A stretch of DNA of 64,000 nucleotides from Nocardia cyriacigeorgica (GCF_010858045.1 NZ_JAAGVC010000007.1:124001-188000), one strand, 5' to 3'; positions 1 to 8,429 are shown, numbered from the stretch's first letter. The notes: a model not told the origin generated them from the letters alone. A program made the numbers and translations.

Positions 1-339
1 ATCGTCGAGGACGTCCGGATCGCCAGCATCGACAACCCATCCTTCGGCTTCAGCGGCGAAAAACCTCGCCAAGTCATCCGGGACCGGCTCGAGAGCCGAA
101 GGTAAAACTTCAAGCAGGTCCTCCCATAGCCGGACCACGTAATAGTCCGGCCAGGGCGGCTCCGCAGCCGGGTTCGCGCGTGTCGAGCCCAGGGTCTGCT
201 CGGTATACCGGAGCAACTCGACACCACCGACTTCCAAGCCGTACCAGCCCTGCGTGAGTCCAAACCAGTGCAGCGTCGGACGTTCCCCCCATGGGGCGAC
301 CTCGTCCAGCGACACCAGCTCGAATGGGATCCGCATCAT
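1..339 (-). CDS. DUF5984 family protein, 3' end cut by window edge
   Basis: The reverse strand is open from the window edge to an ATG at 339, giving the first 113 residues. The translation has the start MMRIPFELV, the patch HWFGLTQGWYGLEVGG and DYYVVRLWEDLLEVLP, a pattern I associate with DUF5984, a small actinobacterial family of unknown function. A second ATG at 336 is equally possible; AGGG lies just upstream. The C-terminus lies outside the window. Function is not inferable and there is no recognisable partner gene nearby. Confidence 0.65.
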   Translation of the reverse strand, partial: MMRIPFELVSLDEVAPWGERPTLHWFGLTQGWYGLEVGGVELLRYTEQTLGSTRANPAAEPPWPDYYVVRLWEDLLEVLPSALEPVPDDLARFFAAEAEGWVVDAGDPDVLDD

Positions 340-492
340 GCCCTGATCCAACTGCGCGACCCGCATCCTGTCGAGCTTGATCGGATCCTGGTCAGGACCC
401 CGGGAAGGAGCGGCCACTGCCAACTGCCACCTCATCGGCATTACAGGATGCCAGTACAGGTTTGAGCACGGCGACCCTAGGAACGGATCTCG

Positions 493-681
493 CTACCGTC
501 GACCCGCAGCTGCTCGGCCAACCTGGCTAAAGACGAACGCCAGATCCGCCGGCGAGAGCGTGAAGAACCGGAACAGCTCCTCGCGCAGGGGCGGCAGTGT
601 TTGCGCAGTCACCAACAGAATCCGCACCCCGGGCAGTCCGCCCGCGATCTCCCATTGATGGACGCCGCAGCGGCGAGACCG
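493..681 (-). pseudogene. reading-frame scrap, possibly the start of a Tn3-type transposase
   Basis: A reverse-strand frame stays open from just after the SDR stop (682) to a TAG at 493 and reads like protein: LPPLREELFRFFTLSPADLA is reminiscent of the N-terminal DUF4158 region of Tn3-family transposases. There is no convincing start and it ends soon after. If the resemblance is real this is a decayed transposon end; it could equally be chance coding-like sequence. The rest of 340-681 shows no gene. Confidence 0.22.
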
Positions 682-1440
682 TCAGGCCGTATAGCCGCCG
701 TCCACGGCCAGTGCCGTACCGGTTATGAAGCGCCCGCCCGGACCGGCCAAATACGCAACCGCGTTGGCGATGTCCTCGGCCTCGCCGTAGCGCCCGAGCG
801 CGGTGAGACCCCGCTGGAAGTCGGCGGTGTCGCCGGTGGCCGGGTTCATGTCGGTGTCGATCGGGCCAGGATCCACGATGGTGGCGGTGATCCCGCGCGG
901 ACCCAGTTCACGCGCCAAACCCTTGGTCAAGCCCACCAGCGCCGACTTGGCAGTGGCCTGCAGGACGAAGTTGTCACCGGGCACCCGGCCGTTGAAGCAC
1001 GATCCGATGCTGATGATCCGGCCACCGGCGCCCAGATGCCTGGCCGCAGCCTGCGAGGCCAGGAAAATAGATCGGATGTCCACCGCGAGCACACGATCCA
1101 GTTCGTGGGCCGAGACCTCGAGCAGCGGGCCATAGGTGAGGAAGCCCGCGTTGTTCACCAGAATGTCGAGACCGCCCAATTCCCGCACCGTCTGCTCCAC
1201 CGCGGCCGCAGCAGCATCGGGTTCGGTCAGATCCGCCCGGATGACCACGGCCCTGCCGCCGTGCGCCTCGATCTCCTTTGCCACCTGTTGCGCCTGCTCG
1301 ATGGCCGTGACGTAGGTCAGTGCAACCGCGGCGCCATCAGCGGCCAAGCGCTTCGCGATGGCGGCGCCGATTCCACGGCTACCTCCGGTCACCAGTGCGA
1401 CCTTGCCGGTCAGATCATGCTGTGTCGTGTTTTTCGCCAT
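682..1440 (-). CDS. short-chain dehydrogenase/reductase (SDR)
   Basis: A 252-aa classical SDR, probably an NAD(P)-dependent 3-oxoacyl or alcohol oxidoreductase in the cytosol. The Rossmann motif TGGSRGIG lies near residue 20, NNAG near residue 95 and a PGPIDTDM segment follows the active-site region. The active-site region deviates: the stretch that should carry Ser and YxxxK reads SCFNGR and then FVLQATAKSALV, so the usual Tyr appears to be replaced by Leu/Gln. ATG at 1440 is preferred to an upstream TTG at 1479, which would run through the operator. It is divergent from the MerR gene at 1506, probably its regulator. Exact substrate unknown. Confidence 0.85.
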   Translation of the reverse strand: MAKNTTQHDLTGKVALVTGGSRGIGAAIAKRLAADGAAVALTYVTAIEQAQQVAKEIEAHGGRAVVIRADLTEPDAAAAAVEQTVRELGGLDILVNNAGFLTYGPLLEVSAHELDRVLAVDIRSIFLASQAAARHLGAGGRIISIGSCFNGRVPGDNFVLQATAKSALVGLTKGLARELGPRGITATIVDPGPIDTDMNPATGDTADFQRGLTALGRYGEAEDIANAVAYLAGPGGRFITGTALAVDGGYTA

Positions 1441-1454
1441 GTCGTTATCGTCAA

Positions 1455-1476
1455 ACCTTGCCACTAATGTGAGGGT
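1455..1476. promoter_or_regulatory. MerR-type operator inside a promoter spacer
   Basis: Reading toward the SDR gene, TTGACC (1479-1474) is followed by an imperfect dyad, ACCCTCAC-ATTA-GTGGCAAGGT. MerR-family activators bind dyads in an over-long -35/-10 spacer, which is the arrangement here. The SDR ATG is at 1440 and the MerR ATG at 1506, so the element sits between the divergent genes. The -10 element is not clear-cut. Confidence 0.55.
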
Positions 1477-1505
1477 CAATCAGGATGGGAAAGGACCTTA
1501 GTCAC

Positions 1506-1886
1506 ATGCGAATCGGGGAATTATCCGAGCGCACCGGCACTTCACGCCGCTTGCTGCGCTACTACGAGGATCAGGGCCTGATCACCGCCGACCGCGAGAC
1601 CAACGGTTACCGCACCTACGACGAGGAATACGTCGACCGGGTACTCCAGATCCGCGGTTTGCTGGAAGCCGGTCTCCCCATCCGAATCATCAAACTGATC
1701 CTGCCCTGCCTCACACGCCCCGAGACCATTCACTTCTACAACCCCACCCCCGAGATGCTCGCCATCTTGGAACAGCAACGCGACGCTATGACCCAGCGCA
1801 TCGAATGCCTGCAGCGCAACCGCGACGCCGTCACGGACTACCTAGCCGAGGTGCAGAGCCGCCAACCGCAACCGACGGGGACCTGA
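1506..1886 (+). CDS. MerR-family transcriptional regulator
   Basis: A 126-aa MerR protein. The N-terminal winged helix reads RIGELSERTGTSRRLLRYYE followed by the wing NGYRTYDEEYVDRV (residues 1-50). A dimerisation helix occupies about 75-115. No metal-binding cysteine pair is visible; the single early Cys in LPCLTRPET is not a MerR/CueR signature, so an organic ligand is more likely. ATG at 1506 starts exactly at the conserved MRIGEL and has AAAGGA upstream; an ATG at 1485 gives only a non-conserved extension. It probably controls the divergent SDR through 1455-1476. Confidence 0.9.
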   Translation: MRIGELSERTGTSRRLLRYYEDQGLITADRETNGYRTYDEEYVDRVLQIRGLLEAGLPIRIIKLILPCLTRPETIHFYNPTPEMLAILEQQRDAMTQRIECLQRNRDAVTDYLAEVQSRQPQPTGT

Positions 1887-1970
1887 GCATCCCCAGCACG
1901 GGAAACACTGCCCGGCCTACCGAAATAGCCAAACGCCAGGTGCGGCAGTTGCCGGTGTCGGACTTGGCAA

Positions 1971-2521
1971 TCAGTTCTCCACCGACCATCGCCTTTTCGA
2001 ACAGTCGATTTCGATGGCACGGTCAGCGTGTGGGTCCATCTCCGCGACGTGCAGGTAGGCCGGGCCCAGCGGTTCGATCGCCTCGGTCAGCGCCCGGTAC
2101 ACCTCGCGGTGGCCGGTCTCGACGATGTCGTCGAGCCGCCCGGCCGTCGGTGCGCAGATCGGCGTTGCTGGACAGAAATTGGTGCAGCAGGTAGCCGTTG
2201 GCGTCGTGTCGCTCCACGCCGTCGAAGCCCGCGCTGGTCGCCTCACGCGCGCAATCGGCGATGGTGTCGTGATCCCGGTTCGGGTCGGCTCCTCGGGGTC
2301 AGGAAGTCCCGCAGGCCCTCGGGTGTGAACGTCTGCGCCGCGGCCTGCACGGCCTCGGTCATCGGCCGCCAGGCCAGGACCTGCGCCGCCGAGTGCAGAC
2401 CGGGCGCGAATCAGGTGACCATCGCCGGCATCTGGGTGGCGCCCGGCCCGAAGGCACGGTTGCGGGTCATCGGCACCATCGCGACGTCTGCGACGTCGAT
2501 CGGGTCGAATGCCGTGGACAT
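1971..2521 (-). pseudogene. decayed old-yellow-enzyme (alkene reductase) gene
   Basis: Pieces of one flavin ene-reductase occur in different reverse frames. From ATG 2521 comes MSTAFDPIDVADVA...MTRNRAFGPGATQMP, the N-terminus of NemA-like enzymes. Around 2230-2100 comes ERHDANGYLLHQFLSSNADL, a hallmark of the family. Then REVYRALTEAIEPLGPAYLH runs to a stop at 1971. The intact gene would need about 1.1 kb, but only about 550 bp remain, so there are frameshifts and a large internal deletion. It lies downstream of the AhpD-like gene and may once have belonged to the same TetR regulon. Confidence 0.8.
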
Positions 2522-2544
2522 CGTGCTCCTCGAGCGTTGTGGGT

Positions 2545-2568
2545 TGTCCCGCTCGGATGAGCGGGACA
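2545..2568. terminator. hairpin after the AhpD-like gene
   Basis: A perfect 10-bp inverted repeat, TGTCCCGCTC / GAGCGGGACA, with a 4-nt loop, 9 bp beyond the stop of the gene ending at 2577. There is no U-tract, as is usual in actinobacteria. Confidence 0.6.
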
Positions 2569-2576
2569 GGCCGGGA

Positions 2577-3335
2577 TCAGGCCGCGCTGGGCAGGTAGTC
2601 GACGCGCGCGACTGCGGGCGCGGACACGACCTGCACCGCGGCCCCGTCGGCGACCTGGACGTGCAGGAAGCCGCCTTCGATCGCGATGCGGACGTCGTCG
2701 ACGACGGCGACCGGCGTGCCATGTCGGTCGAACAGGGTGTAGCCGGCGACGAGTTCGATGCGGGTGGCGGTTCGCCATTTCTGGGTCATGGTTGTGCCTT
2801 CTGTGGGCGCGACGGGTGGGAAGTCCAGCTCGGGCCGCGCGACATGGTTGAAGTAGTTGGACAGGATGTTCAGCGCGACGTGCCCGACGATCTCGCTCAG
2901 TTCGGCGTCCGTGACGCCCTGCGCGCGGACCTCGGCGAGCAGCACATCGTCGACCCGGCCGCGTTCGCGCAGCACCACGTGTGCGAAACGAAGCACGGCG
3001 TCAGTGTGCGGGTCCTCGGCGCGCGCCAGCCGGGTATCGGCGATCTCCTGCTCCGAGAGCCCCATCCGGCCTGCCCGCATGGTGTGGGCGGCCACGCAGT
3101 AGTCGCAGCCGTTATCGGCGGCGACCAGCAGCGCGAGCCGCTCCCGGGTGCGCACATCGAGGGTGCCGCCGGTCAGTGCCGAACGCAGCGCGAGATAGCC
3201 ACGCAGGGTGGCGGGGCTGTTGGCCAGTGTCGCGTACAGATTCGGCACCCGGCCCAGCTGGCGTTGCACGTCGGCCAGGAGTTCGGCCTGGTCGGCGTCG
3301 GCGGTTTCCGGGGTGACAAGGGGCAGTCGTGACAT
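2577..3335 (-). CDS. carboxymuconolactone decarboxylase/AhpD-like protein with C-terminal extension
   Basis: 252 aa. Residues about 1-180 form an AhpD-like all-helical domain with the redox motif CDYCVAAH, in which two cysteines and a following histidine normally give peroxidase activity. The family is usually 150-190 aa; here about 70 further residues follow, rich in valine and likely beta-structured. An in-frame ATG at 2789, preceded by AGAAGG, could also start this tail as a separate 70-aa protein. The gene is divergent from a TetR regulator across three matching operators, so it is probably an inducible stress or detoxification gene. Confidence 0.85.
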   Translation of the reverse strand: MSRLPLVTPETADADQAELLADVQRQLGRVPNLYATLANSPATLRGYLALRSALTGGTLDVRTRERLALLVAADNGCDYCVAAHTMRAGRMGLSEQEIADTRLARAEDPHTDAVLRFAHVVLRERGRVDDVLLAEVRAQGVTDAELSEIVGHVALNILSNYFNHVARPELDFPPVAPTEGTTMTQKWRTATRIELVAGYTLFDRHGTPVAVVDDVRIAIEGGFLHVQVADGAAVQVVSAPAVARVDYLPSAA

Positions 3336-3361
3336 TGATCGACTCCATGCTCGCTCAAAAA

Positions 3362-3438
3362 CGGCACCGATTGGTGCCGAAATGAACGGTACTGATCGGT
3401 TCCGTTTTGGTCAAGCGTTTCGGTACCGATCGGTTCCG
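3362..3438. promoter_or_regulatory. three TetR operator copies
   Basis: Three related 18-bp palindromes lie between the divergent AhpD-like and TetR genes: CGGCACCGATTGGTGCCG (3362-3379), CGGTACTGATCGGTTCCG (3387-3404) and CGGTACCGATCGGTTCCG (3421-3438). Their centres are 25 and 34 bp apart. They are almost certainly the binding sites of the TetR protein starting at 3457, which would repress itself and the AhpD-like gene. Confidence 0.8.
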
Positions 3439-3456
3439 TGCTGCTACAGTGAGGTC

Positions 3457-4008
3457 ATGGCGACCCGAGCACGGCAGCGGCTGCTGGCCACCGCGGAGGA
3501 TCTCTTCTATGCCGAGGGGGTCCGCGCCGTCGGCTTGGAGCGACTGCTGAGTGAATCCGGCGTGGGTCGGGCCTCGTTCTACCGGCACTTCGCGAGCAAG
3601 GACGACCTGGTGGTCGCCGTGCTCACCGAGCGGGACGAGCGCTGGCTGGCCTGGCTACGCGAAGCGGTCGAAGCGGTGGACGAGCCGGCCGACCGTCCGC
3701 TCGCGGTGTTCGATGCGCTCGCGCAGCGGTTCGCGCGCAAGGATTTTCGTGGATGTGCATTCATCAACACCATGATCGAGGTGGCCGATCCGGACGCGCC
3801 GGCGCACCGGGTAGCCGATCGGCACAAGCGCCGGGTCATCGAGTATCTGGGTGAACTGCTGACTGCCGCGGGCCGTGCCGATGCCGAAGAGCTGGCCGGG
3901 GAGTTCGCGCTGCTCATCGACGGCGCTATTGTCACCGCGCTACGCGAGAGTTCGCCTGCGGCAGCCGAGCGGGCGGGTCGCATCGCCGCACGGCTGCTCG
4001 CAGACTGA
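3457..4008 (+). CDS. TetR-family regulator
   Basis: 183 aa. The N-terminal HTH reads GVRAVGLERLLSESGVGRAS followed by FYRHFASKDDLVVAVL (residues 20-60), a typical TetR DNA-binding domain. The C-terminal ligand domain contains a conserved RGCAFIN segment around residue 103, as in TetR_C members of the YcdC/AcrR-like group. ATG at 3457 lies just after the operators; an upstream in-frame extension runs through them and is rejected. It likely represses the divergent AhpD-like gene. Confidence 0.9.
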   Translation: MATRARQRLLATAEDLFYAEGVRAVGLERLLSESGVGRASFYRHFASKDDLVVAVLTERDERWLAWLREAVEAVDEPADRPLAVFDALAQRFARKDFRGCAFINTMIEVADPDAPAHRVADRHKRRVIEYLGELLTAAGRADAEELAGEFALLIDGAIVTALRESSPAAAERAGRIAARLLAD

Positions 4009-4019
4009 GCATGCGGGAA

Positions 4020-4052
4020 ACCGTGGGCGCGGGACGATTCCGCGCCCACGGT
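4020..4052. terminator. bidirectional hairpin between convergent genes
   Basis: A perfect 13-bp stem, ACCGTGGGCGCGG / CCGCGCCCACGGT, with a 7-nt loop. It lies between the TetR stop (4008) and the convergent rhodanese stop (4058). Confidence 0.8.
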
Positions 4053-4057
4053 GATCG

Positions 4058-4381
4058 TCACGGCTCGACCGGCAGGCCCGCCGCGGTCCAGTCCTCGATC
4101 CCGTCACGGTACTTGCGGACGTTGGTGTATCCGAGCTTCTCCAGCTTGCCTGCGACCTGCTGGCTGTTCGGGCAGGCGGCGTTCGAGCAGTACGTGACGA
4201 TCGCGGCGTGCTTGTCGGGCAGCAGGCGCGCGGCGTCGGCGTCCACATCCGCGGCCAGGAGTGCGATGGCTCCGGGGAGGTGCTGCTTGGCGTAGTAATC
4301 GCCGCCGAGTGCGTCGATGACGGTCACCGCGCCCGCCTCGATCTCCGCTGCCAGTTGTTCCCGGGTGATCAGTTCGGTCAT
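4058..4381 (-). CDS. single-domain rhodanese-like protein
   Basis: 107 aa, the normal size of a single rhodanese domain. VIDALGGDYYAKQHLPGAI is the conserved N-terminal segment and TYCSNAACPNSQQVAGKLE is the active-site loop and following helix; the first Cys of CSNAAC is the expected persulfide-carrying residue (about 68). It is a soluble sulfurtransferase or thiol-stress protein. It is divergent from a MarR regulator across two GTGCGCAC-type palindromes, so it is probably regulated by it. Confidence 0.9.
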   Translation of the reverse strand: MTELITREQLAAEIEAGAVTVIDALGGDYYAKQHLPGAIALLAADVDADAARLLPDKHAAIVTYCSNAACPNSQQVAGKLEKLGYTNVRKYRDGIEDWTAAGLPVEP

Positions 4382-4415
4382 TTCCCACTGCTTTCTCGTG
4401 AAGGGAAAAGTATGT

Positions 4416-4448
4416 GCGTGTGCACGCTACTATTTGCGTGCGCACGCA
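4416..4448. promoter_or_regulatory. two MarR-type palindromes
   Basis: TGCGTGCGCACGCA (4435-4448) is a perfect 14-bp palindrome and GCGTGTGCACGC (4416-4427) is a near-perfect copy, centres 20 bp apart. They lie between the rhodanese start (4381) and the MarR start (4471) and probably bind the MarR protein. Confidence 0.65.
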
Positions 4449-4470
4449 CACAATAGGGTTAAGCTGGGTT

Positions 4471-4938
4471 GTGCCCAATTCGTCGCCTCGCTCGATCCCT
4501 GCTGTCCGCGCCTGGGCCGCCCTGCTGCAGGTGCACGCGCGGCTGGTCCCCGAACTCGACGCCGAGCTGCGCCGCGCTGCAGGCTTGCCGCTGGGCTGGT
4601 ACGACGTGCTGCTCGAACTCGACGATCGGCAGCCACTGCGGATGAGCGATCTGGGTGAGCGGGTGGTGTTGAGCCGCACCAGGATCAGCCGTCTGGTGAC
4701 CGAACTCGAGGCGCAGGGGTTGGTGCGGCGCGAGGCCAACCCGGACGACGGCCGTTCGGCTTTCGTCGGCATCACCGAGCAGGGGCGCGCCCGGCTGCAT
4801 GCGGCGATGCCGCACTACCTCGCCGGTATCGAGCGCCGTTTCGCCGGCCTGTCCACCGGACAACTCGACGTGCTCGCTGACACGCTGCGTACGGTCCTGG
4901 GCCCCGCCGACCTTCCCGACCCTTCCGTGGCTCCCTGA
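4471..4938 (+). CDS. MarR-family regulator
   Basis: 155 aa from GTG 4471. GLPLGWYDVLLELDD begins the winged helix, MSDLGERVVLSRTRISRLV is the recognition helix and RREANPDDGRSAFVGITEQG is the DxR wing, all classical MarR features at about residues 35-105. An ATG at 4414 is in frame but falls within the palindromes, so the GTG is preferred although its ribosome site is weak. Probable repressor of itself and the divergent rhodanese gene. Confidence 0.85.
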   Translation: MPNSSPRSIPAVRAWAALLQVHARLVPELDAELRRAAGLPLGWYDVLLELDDRQPLRMSDLGERVVLSRTRISRLVTELEAQGLVRREANPDDGRSAFVGITEQGRARLHAAMPHYLAGIERRFAGLSTGQLDVLADTLRTVLGPADLPDPSVAP

Positions 4939-5378
4939 CCGCGCCGCGCGCGGGAAGAGTCTCCGAGCTTCGGGCCGGGGCGGAGGCGTCTATCGATAGT
5001 GGTCATCGCTGCGGGTGCGCCGCGAGCAGAGGAGCACCACGGTGAAGCGGCAGCGTGCACACTGCGATCGCGATACCGAGCCGATCGGCCGGAGGGCGGC
5101 CGGGATCGACCGAACGCCAGATTCATCGGCGAGAGCGCGACACCGCGAGCACACTCTGGTTCAGTACGCTGCGTGCCCGCCACGGAAGCGCGACTGTCTC
5201 GACGCGGCACGCCTATGACTGCGGCAGGGTCGTCGATCAGCGGACCTTCACCGCACTTGAAATTGACGCCGAGTTCAATATACCGTTTGTGCGGTTGGTT
5301 CACAGGTCGAGATCCCACCGTCGGCTCGACCGCACCGCTGATCGCCGACAACGCCGTCTTACCCCGTCAGGAGCCAGG
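4939..5378 (+). other. 440-bp gene-free leader of the acyl-CoA dehydrogenase operon
   Basis: No convincing gene is visible in either strand; in-frame extensions of the downstream gene are non-conserved. The recognisable element is the promoter at 5257-5284. A short inverted repeat TTGAA...TTCAA spans that promoter. Confidence 0.5.
5257..5284 (+). promoter_or_regulatory. sigma70-type promoter for the ACAD operon
   Basis: TTGAAA (5257-5262), 16-bp spacer, TATACC (5279-5284). This would give a leader of about 85 nt before the ATG at 5379. The arms TTGAA and TTCAA flank the spacer and could bind a regulator. Confidence 0.5.
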
Positions 5379-6626
5379 ATGTCCCTGTTCGACACCTCCG
5401 AACGTGCCGAGAAGTACCGGGCGGAACTGCTCGACTTCATGGATGCGCACGTCTACCCGGCCGAGGCCGTGTACGACCAGCAGATGCGTGAGTCCGGTGA
5501 TCCGCACTTCCATCCGCCGATCATGGAGGAACTCAAGGCCGAGGCTCGGCGGCGTGGGCTGTGGAACCTCTTCCATCCGCATGCGGAGTGGGGTCCGGGG
5601 CTGACGAATCTGGAGTACGCGCCGCTGGCCGAGATCATGGGCCGCAGCTTCATCGCTCCGGAGGCCTGCAACTGCAACGCTCCCGACACCGGCAATATGG
5701 AGGTCTTGACGCTCTTCGGCACCGACGAGCACAAGGAGAAGTACCTGAAGCCGCTGTTGGAGGGCACGATCAGGTCGGCGTTCGCGATGACCGAGCCGCG
5801 GGTGGCCAGCTCGGACGCGACCAATGTCGAGTTGTCGATGGTCCGCGACGGCGATGACTACCTGCTCAACGGGCGGAAGTGGTTCGCCTCCAACGCGATG
5901 CACAAGAACTGCAAGGTGCTGATCGTGATGGGCAAGACCGATCCGAACGCGGCCCCGCATCGCCAGCAGTCGATGATGGTGGTGCCGATCGACGCACCCG
6001 GCATCACGGTGATGCGCAACCTTCCCGTCTTCGGCTACCAGGACCGCGAAGGCCACGCCGAAATCGATTTCGACAATGTCCGGGTGCCGGCCAAGGATGT
6101 GCTGAAGGGGGAGGGCGAGGGCTTCGCGATCAGCCAGGCCCGGCTCGGCCCCGGCCGCATCCACCACTGCATGCGGTCGATCGGGATGGCCGAACGCGCA
6201 CTGGAATTGATGTGCACCCGGGCACGTTCGCGCAGCACGTTCGGCAAACCGATCAGCGACAACGCCAACATCCAGGACTGGATCGCCGAATCGCGGATCG
6301 ACATCGAGATGATCCGGCTGCTCACCCTCAAGGCCGCCTACCTGATGGACACCGTTGGCAACAAGGAGGCGCGCACCGAGATCGCGGCGATCAAGGTCGC
6401 AGCACCGAATATCGCGTTGAAGGTGGTGGACCGGGCGATTCAGGTGCACGGCGGTGGCGGGGTCACCGACGATTTCCCGCTGGCCATGGCATGGGCGCAT
6501 CTGCGGACGCTGCGCCTTGCCGACGGTCCGGACGAGGTGCACAAGCGTGCCATCGCCCGCCAGGAACTCGGCAAGTACCGCACCGCCGATCTCGCCGCGA
6601 ACAACGGACAGCAGGTCAAGGCATGA
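5379..6626 (+). CDS. acyl-CoA dehydrogenase, ACAD10/11-like
   Basis: 415 aa. [15 protein letters not shown] is the FAD/substrate loop, GRKWFASNA the middle beta domain and [19 protein letters not shown] the C-terminal helical domain ending in [19 protein letters not shown]. These sequences match the ACAD10/ACAD11 branch rather than short-chain dehydrogenases. It would oxidise an acyl-CoA, passing electrons to ETF. ATG at 5379 has AGGAG upstream. The stop overlaps the next ATG (ATGA), starting a tightly coupled operon with SDR, phosphotransferase, oxidoreductase and HAD genes. Confidence 0.9.
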   Translation: MSLFDTSERAEKYRAELLDFMDAHVYPAEAVYDQQMRESGDPHFHPPIMEELKAEARRRGLWNLFHPHAEWGPGLTNLEYAPLAEIMGRSFIAPEACNCNAPDTGNMEVLTLFGTDEHKEKYLKPLLEGTIRSAFAMTEPRVASSDATNVELSMVRDGDDYLLNGRKWFASNAMHKNCKVLIVMGKTDPNAAPHRQQSMMVVPIDAPGITVMRNLPVFGYQDREGHAEIDFDNVRVPAKDVLKGEGEGFAISQARLGPGRIHHCMRSIGMAERALELMCTRARSRSTFGKPISDNANIQDWIAESRIDIEMIRLLTLKAAYLMDTVGNKEARTEIAAIKVAAPNIALKVVDRAIQVHGGGGVTDDFPLAMAWAHLRTLRLADGPDEVHKRAIARQELGKYRTADLAANNGQQVKA

Positions 6627-7405
6627 CGGGCATCGATCTGAGCGGGCGCACCGCCGTCATCACCGGCGCCTCGCGCGGCATCGGGCTCGCCGCGGCACAG
6701 GCCATCGCGGCTGCCGGTGGCAATGTCGTGCTCACCTCGCGGTCGCAGGAGTCGGCGGACGCGGCGGCGGCCGAGGTCGGCGGCAACGCCCTCGGTGTCG
6801 CCGCGCACGCCGTCGACGAGGATGCCGCGCGCCGGTGCATCGACCTGACGCTCGAAAAGTTCGGCAGCCTCGACATTCTCGTCAACAACGCGGGCACCAA
6901 CCCGGCCTACGGCCCGGTGATCGATCAGGACCACGGCCGGTTCCAGAAGACCTTCGACGTGAACCTGTGGGCGCCGATCCTGTGGACGTCGCTGGCCACC
7001 CGCGCCTGGATGGGCGAGCACGGCGGCGCGGTCGTCAACACCGCCTCCATCGGCGGCATGGGTTTCGAGGCCAACCTCGGTCTCTACAACGCGAGCAAGG
7101 CAGCGCTGATCCATCTCACCAAACAGATGGCGCTGGAACTGTCGCCGCGGATCCGGGTCAACGCGGTCGCGCCCGGCGTGGTGCGCACCAAGCTGGCCGC
7201 CGCGCTGTGGCAGGAACACGAGCAGCTGCTCAACGAGGCGACGGCGCTGAACCGGATCGGCGAACCCGCCGACATCGGCTCGGCCATCGCCTTCCTGGCC
7301 TCCGACGCCGCGAGCTGGGTGACCGGCGAAACCATGGTGATCGACGGTGGACAGCGGCTCGGTGACGCGACCCAGTTCCGTCAGGGCCCGGTCGCGGATG
7401 GGTGA
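6623..7405 (+). CDS. SDR-family oxidoreductase
   Basis: 260 aa classical [11 protein letters not shown] (residues 14-21), NNAG near 90, Ser in TASIGG near 140, YNASK near 156, and a terminal GETMVIDGG. All catalytic residues are present. It overlaps the acyl-CoA dehydrogenase by 4 bp and the phosphotransferase start by 8 bp. In the analogous Pseudomonas putida levulinate (lva) pathway an SDR works beside an APH-like kinase and an ACAD; a similar hydroxyacyl-CoA or ketoacyl reductase role is inferred here. Confidence 0.9.
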   Translation: MTGIDLSGRTAVITGASRGIGLAAAQAIAAAGGNVVLTSRSQESADAAAAEVGGNALGVAAHAVDEDAARRCIDLTLEKFGSLDILVNNAGTNPAYGPVIDQDHGRFQKTFDVNLWAPILWTSLATRAWMGEHGGAVVNTASIGGMGFEANLGLYNASKAALIHLTKQMALELSPRIRVNAVAPGVVRTKLAAALWQEHEQLLNEATALNRIGEPADIGSAIAFLASDAASWVTGETMVIDGGQRLGDATQFRQGPVADG

Positions 7406-8429
7406 GCACCTCGCGGTGGACCCGGACGCGATCGCCGGCTGGCTCGACGCACTCGGCATCGAATCCGATGCCCCGCTGCGTTTCACCCGCATCGGGCTCG
7501 GCCAATCGAACCTGACCTATCTGCTCACCGACGCCGCCGGGCGACGGTGGGTGCTGCGCCGTCCGCCGCTGGGCCATCTGCTGGCGTCCGCGCATGATGT
7601 GGTTCGCGAAGCCCGCATCATCGCGGCCCTGGAAGACACCGCGGTGCCCGCACCGCGCATCCTCGGGGTCTGCACCGATGAGTCGGTGTCGGAGGTGCCG
7701 CTGGTGCTGATGGAGTTCGTCGACGGGCTGGTGATCGACACCATGGACGTCGCGCGCTCGCTCACGCCGCAGCGGCGCGGCGAGATCGCCTCGGCATTGC
7801 CGCGCACCCTCGCGAAGATCCACGCCGTCGATATCGAGGCCGTCGGGCTCGCCGATCTGGCCTCGCACAAGCCGTACGCGCAGCGTCAGCTCAAGCGCTG
7901 GGCCGGGCAGTGGGAACACTCGAAGACCCGGGAGCTTCCCGAACTCGACGACCTCACCCGCAGACTCGTCGCCGCCGTACCGGAACAGCACGAGATCACC
8001 CTGGTGCACGGCGATTTCCACCTGCGCAACGTCATCGCCGATCCCGGAACCGGCGCGCTGAAAGCGGCGCTGGACTGGGAGCTTTCCACGCTCGGCGAAC
8101 CACTGGCCGATATGGGCAGCCTGCTGGCCTACTGGCCCGAACCCGGCGAAGAGGAACTCGGCGGCGATTTCCCGGCCTCGACCCTGCCGGGCTTCCCGAC
8201 CCGCGCCGAACTGGCACGGATGTACCTGTCCGAAACCGGGCGCGACCCGGCCGCTCTGCAGTACTGGCACGTGCTCGGCCTGTGGAAGCTGGCGGTGATC
8301 GCCGAGGGCGTGATGCGTCGAGCGATGGACGAACCACAGAACCGGGCCGCGGCGGGCACCCCGACCGTCGAGCGGATCGACGCTGTGGTGCGCAAGGCCA
8401 CCGAAGTCGCCGACGCCGCCGGACTCTGA
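7398..8429 (+). CDS. APH-family phosphotransferase (ACAD10/LvaA-like kinase)
   Basis: 343 aa aminoglycoside-phosphotransferase fold. The nucleotide-binding part is near the N-terminus (GLGQSNLTYLLTD, WVLRRPP); the catalytic loop is LVHGDFHLRNVIAD (about residue 200) and the metal-binding DWELSTLGEPLADMG follows. In ACAD10/11 and in LvaA such domains phosphorylate 4-hydroxyacyl-CoA so that the partner dehydrogenase can remove it. The same role is inferred here; antibiotic resistance is unlikely given the operon. ATG at 7398 overlaps the SDR stop. Confidence 0.85.
   Translation: MGEHLAVDPDAIAGWLDALGIESDAPLRFTRIGLGQSNLTYLLTDAAGRRWVLRRPPLGHLLASAHDVVREARIIAALEDTAVPAPRILGVCTDESVSEVPLVLMEFVDGLVIDTMDVARSLTPQRRGEIASALPRTLAKIHAVDIEAVGLADLASHKPYAQRQLKRWAGQWEHSKTRELPELDDLTRRLVAAVPEQHEITLVHGDFHLRNVIADPGTGALKAALDWELSTLGEPLADMGSLLAYWPEPGEEELGGDFPASTLPGFPTRAELARMYLSETGRDPAALQYWHVLGLWKLAVIAEGVMRRAMDEPQNRAAAGTPTVERIDAVVRKATEVADAAGL

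Noticed and set aside
2028..3332. 434-codon forward frame opposite the AhpD-like gene
   Set aside because: Antisense of a real gene and of ene-reductase fragments; no family features.
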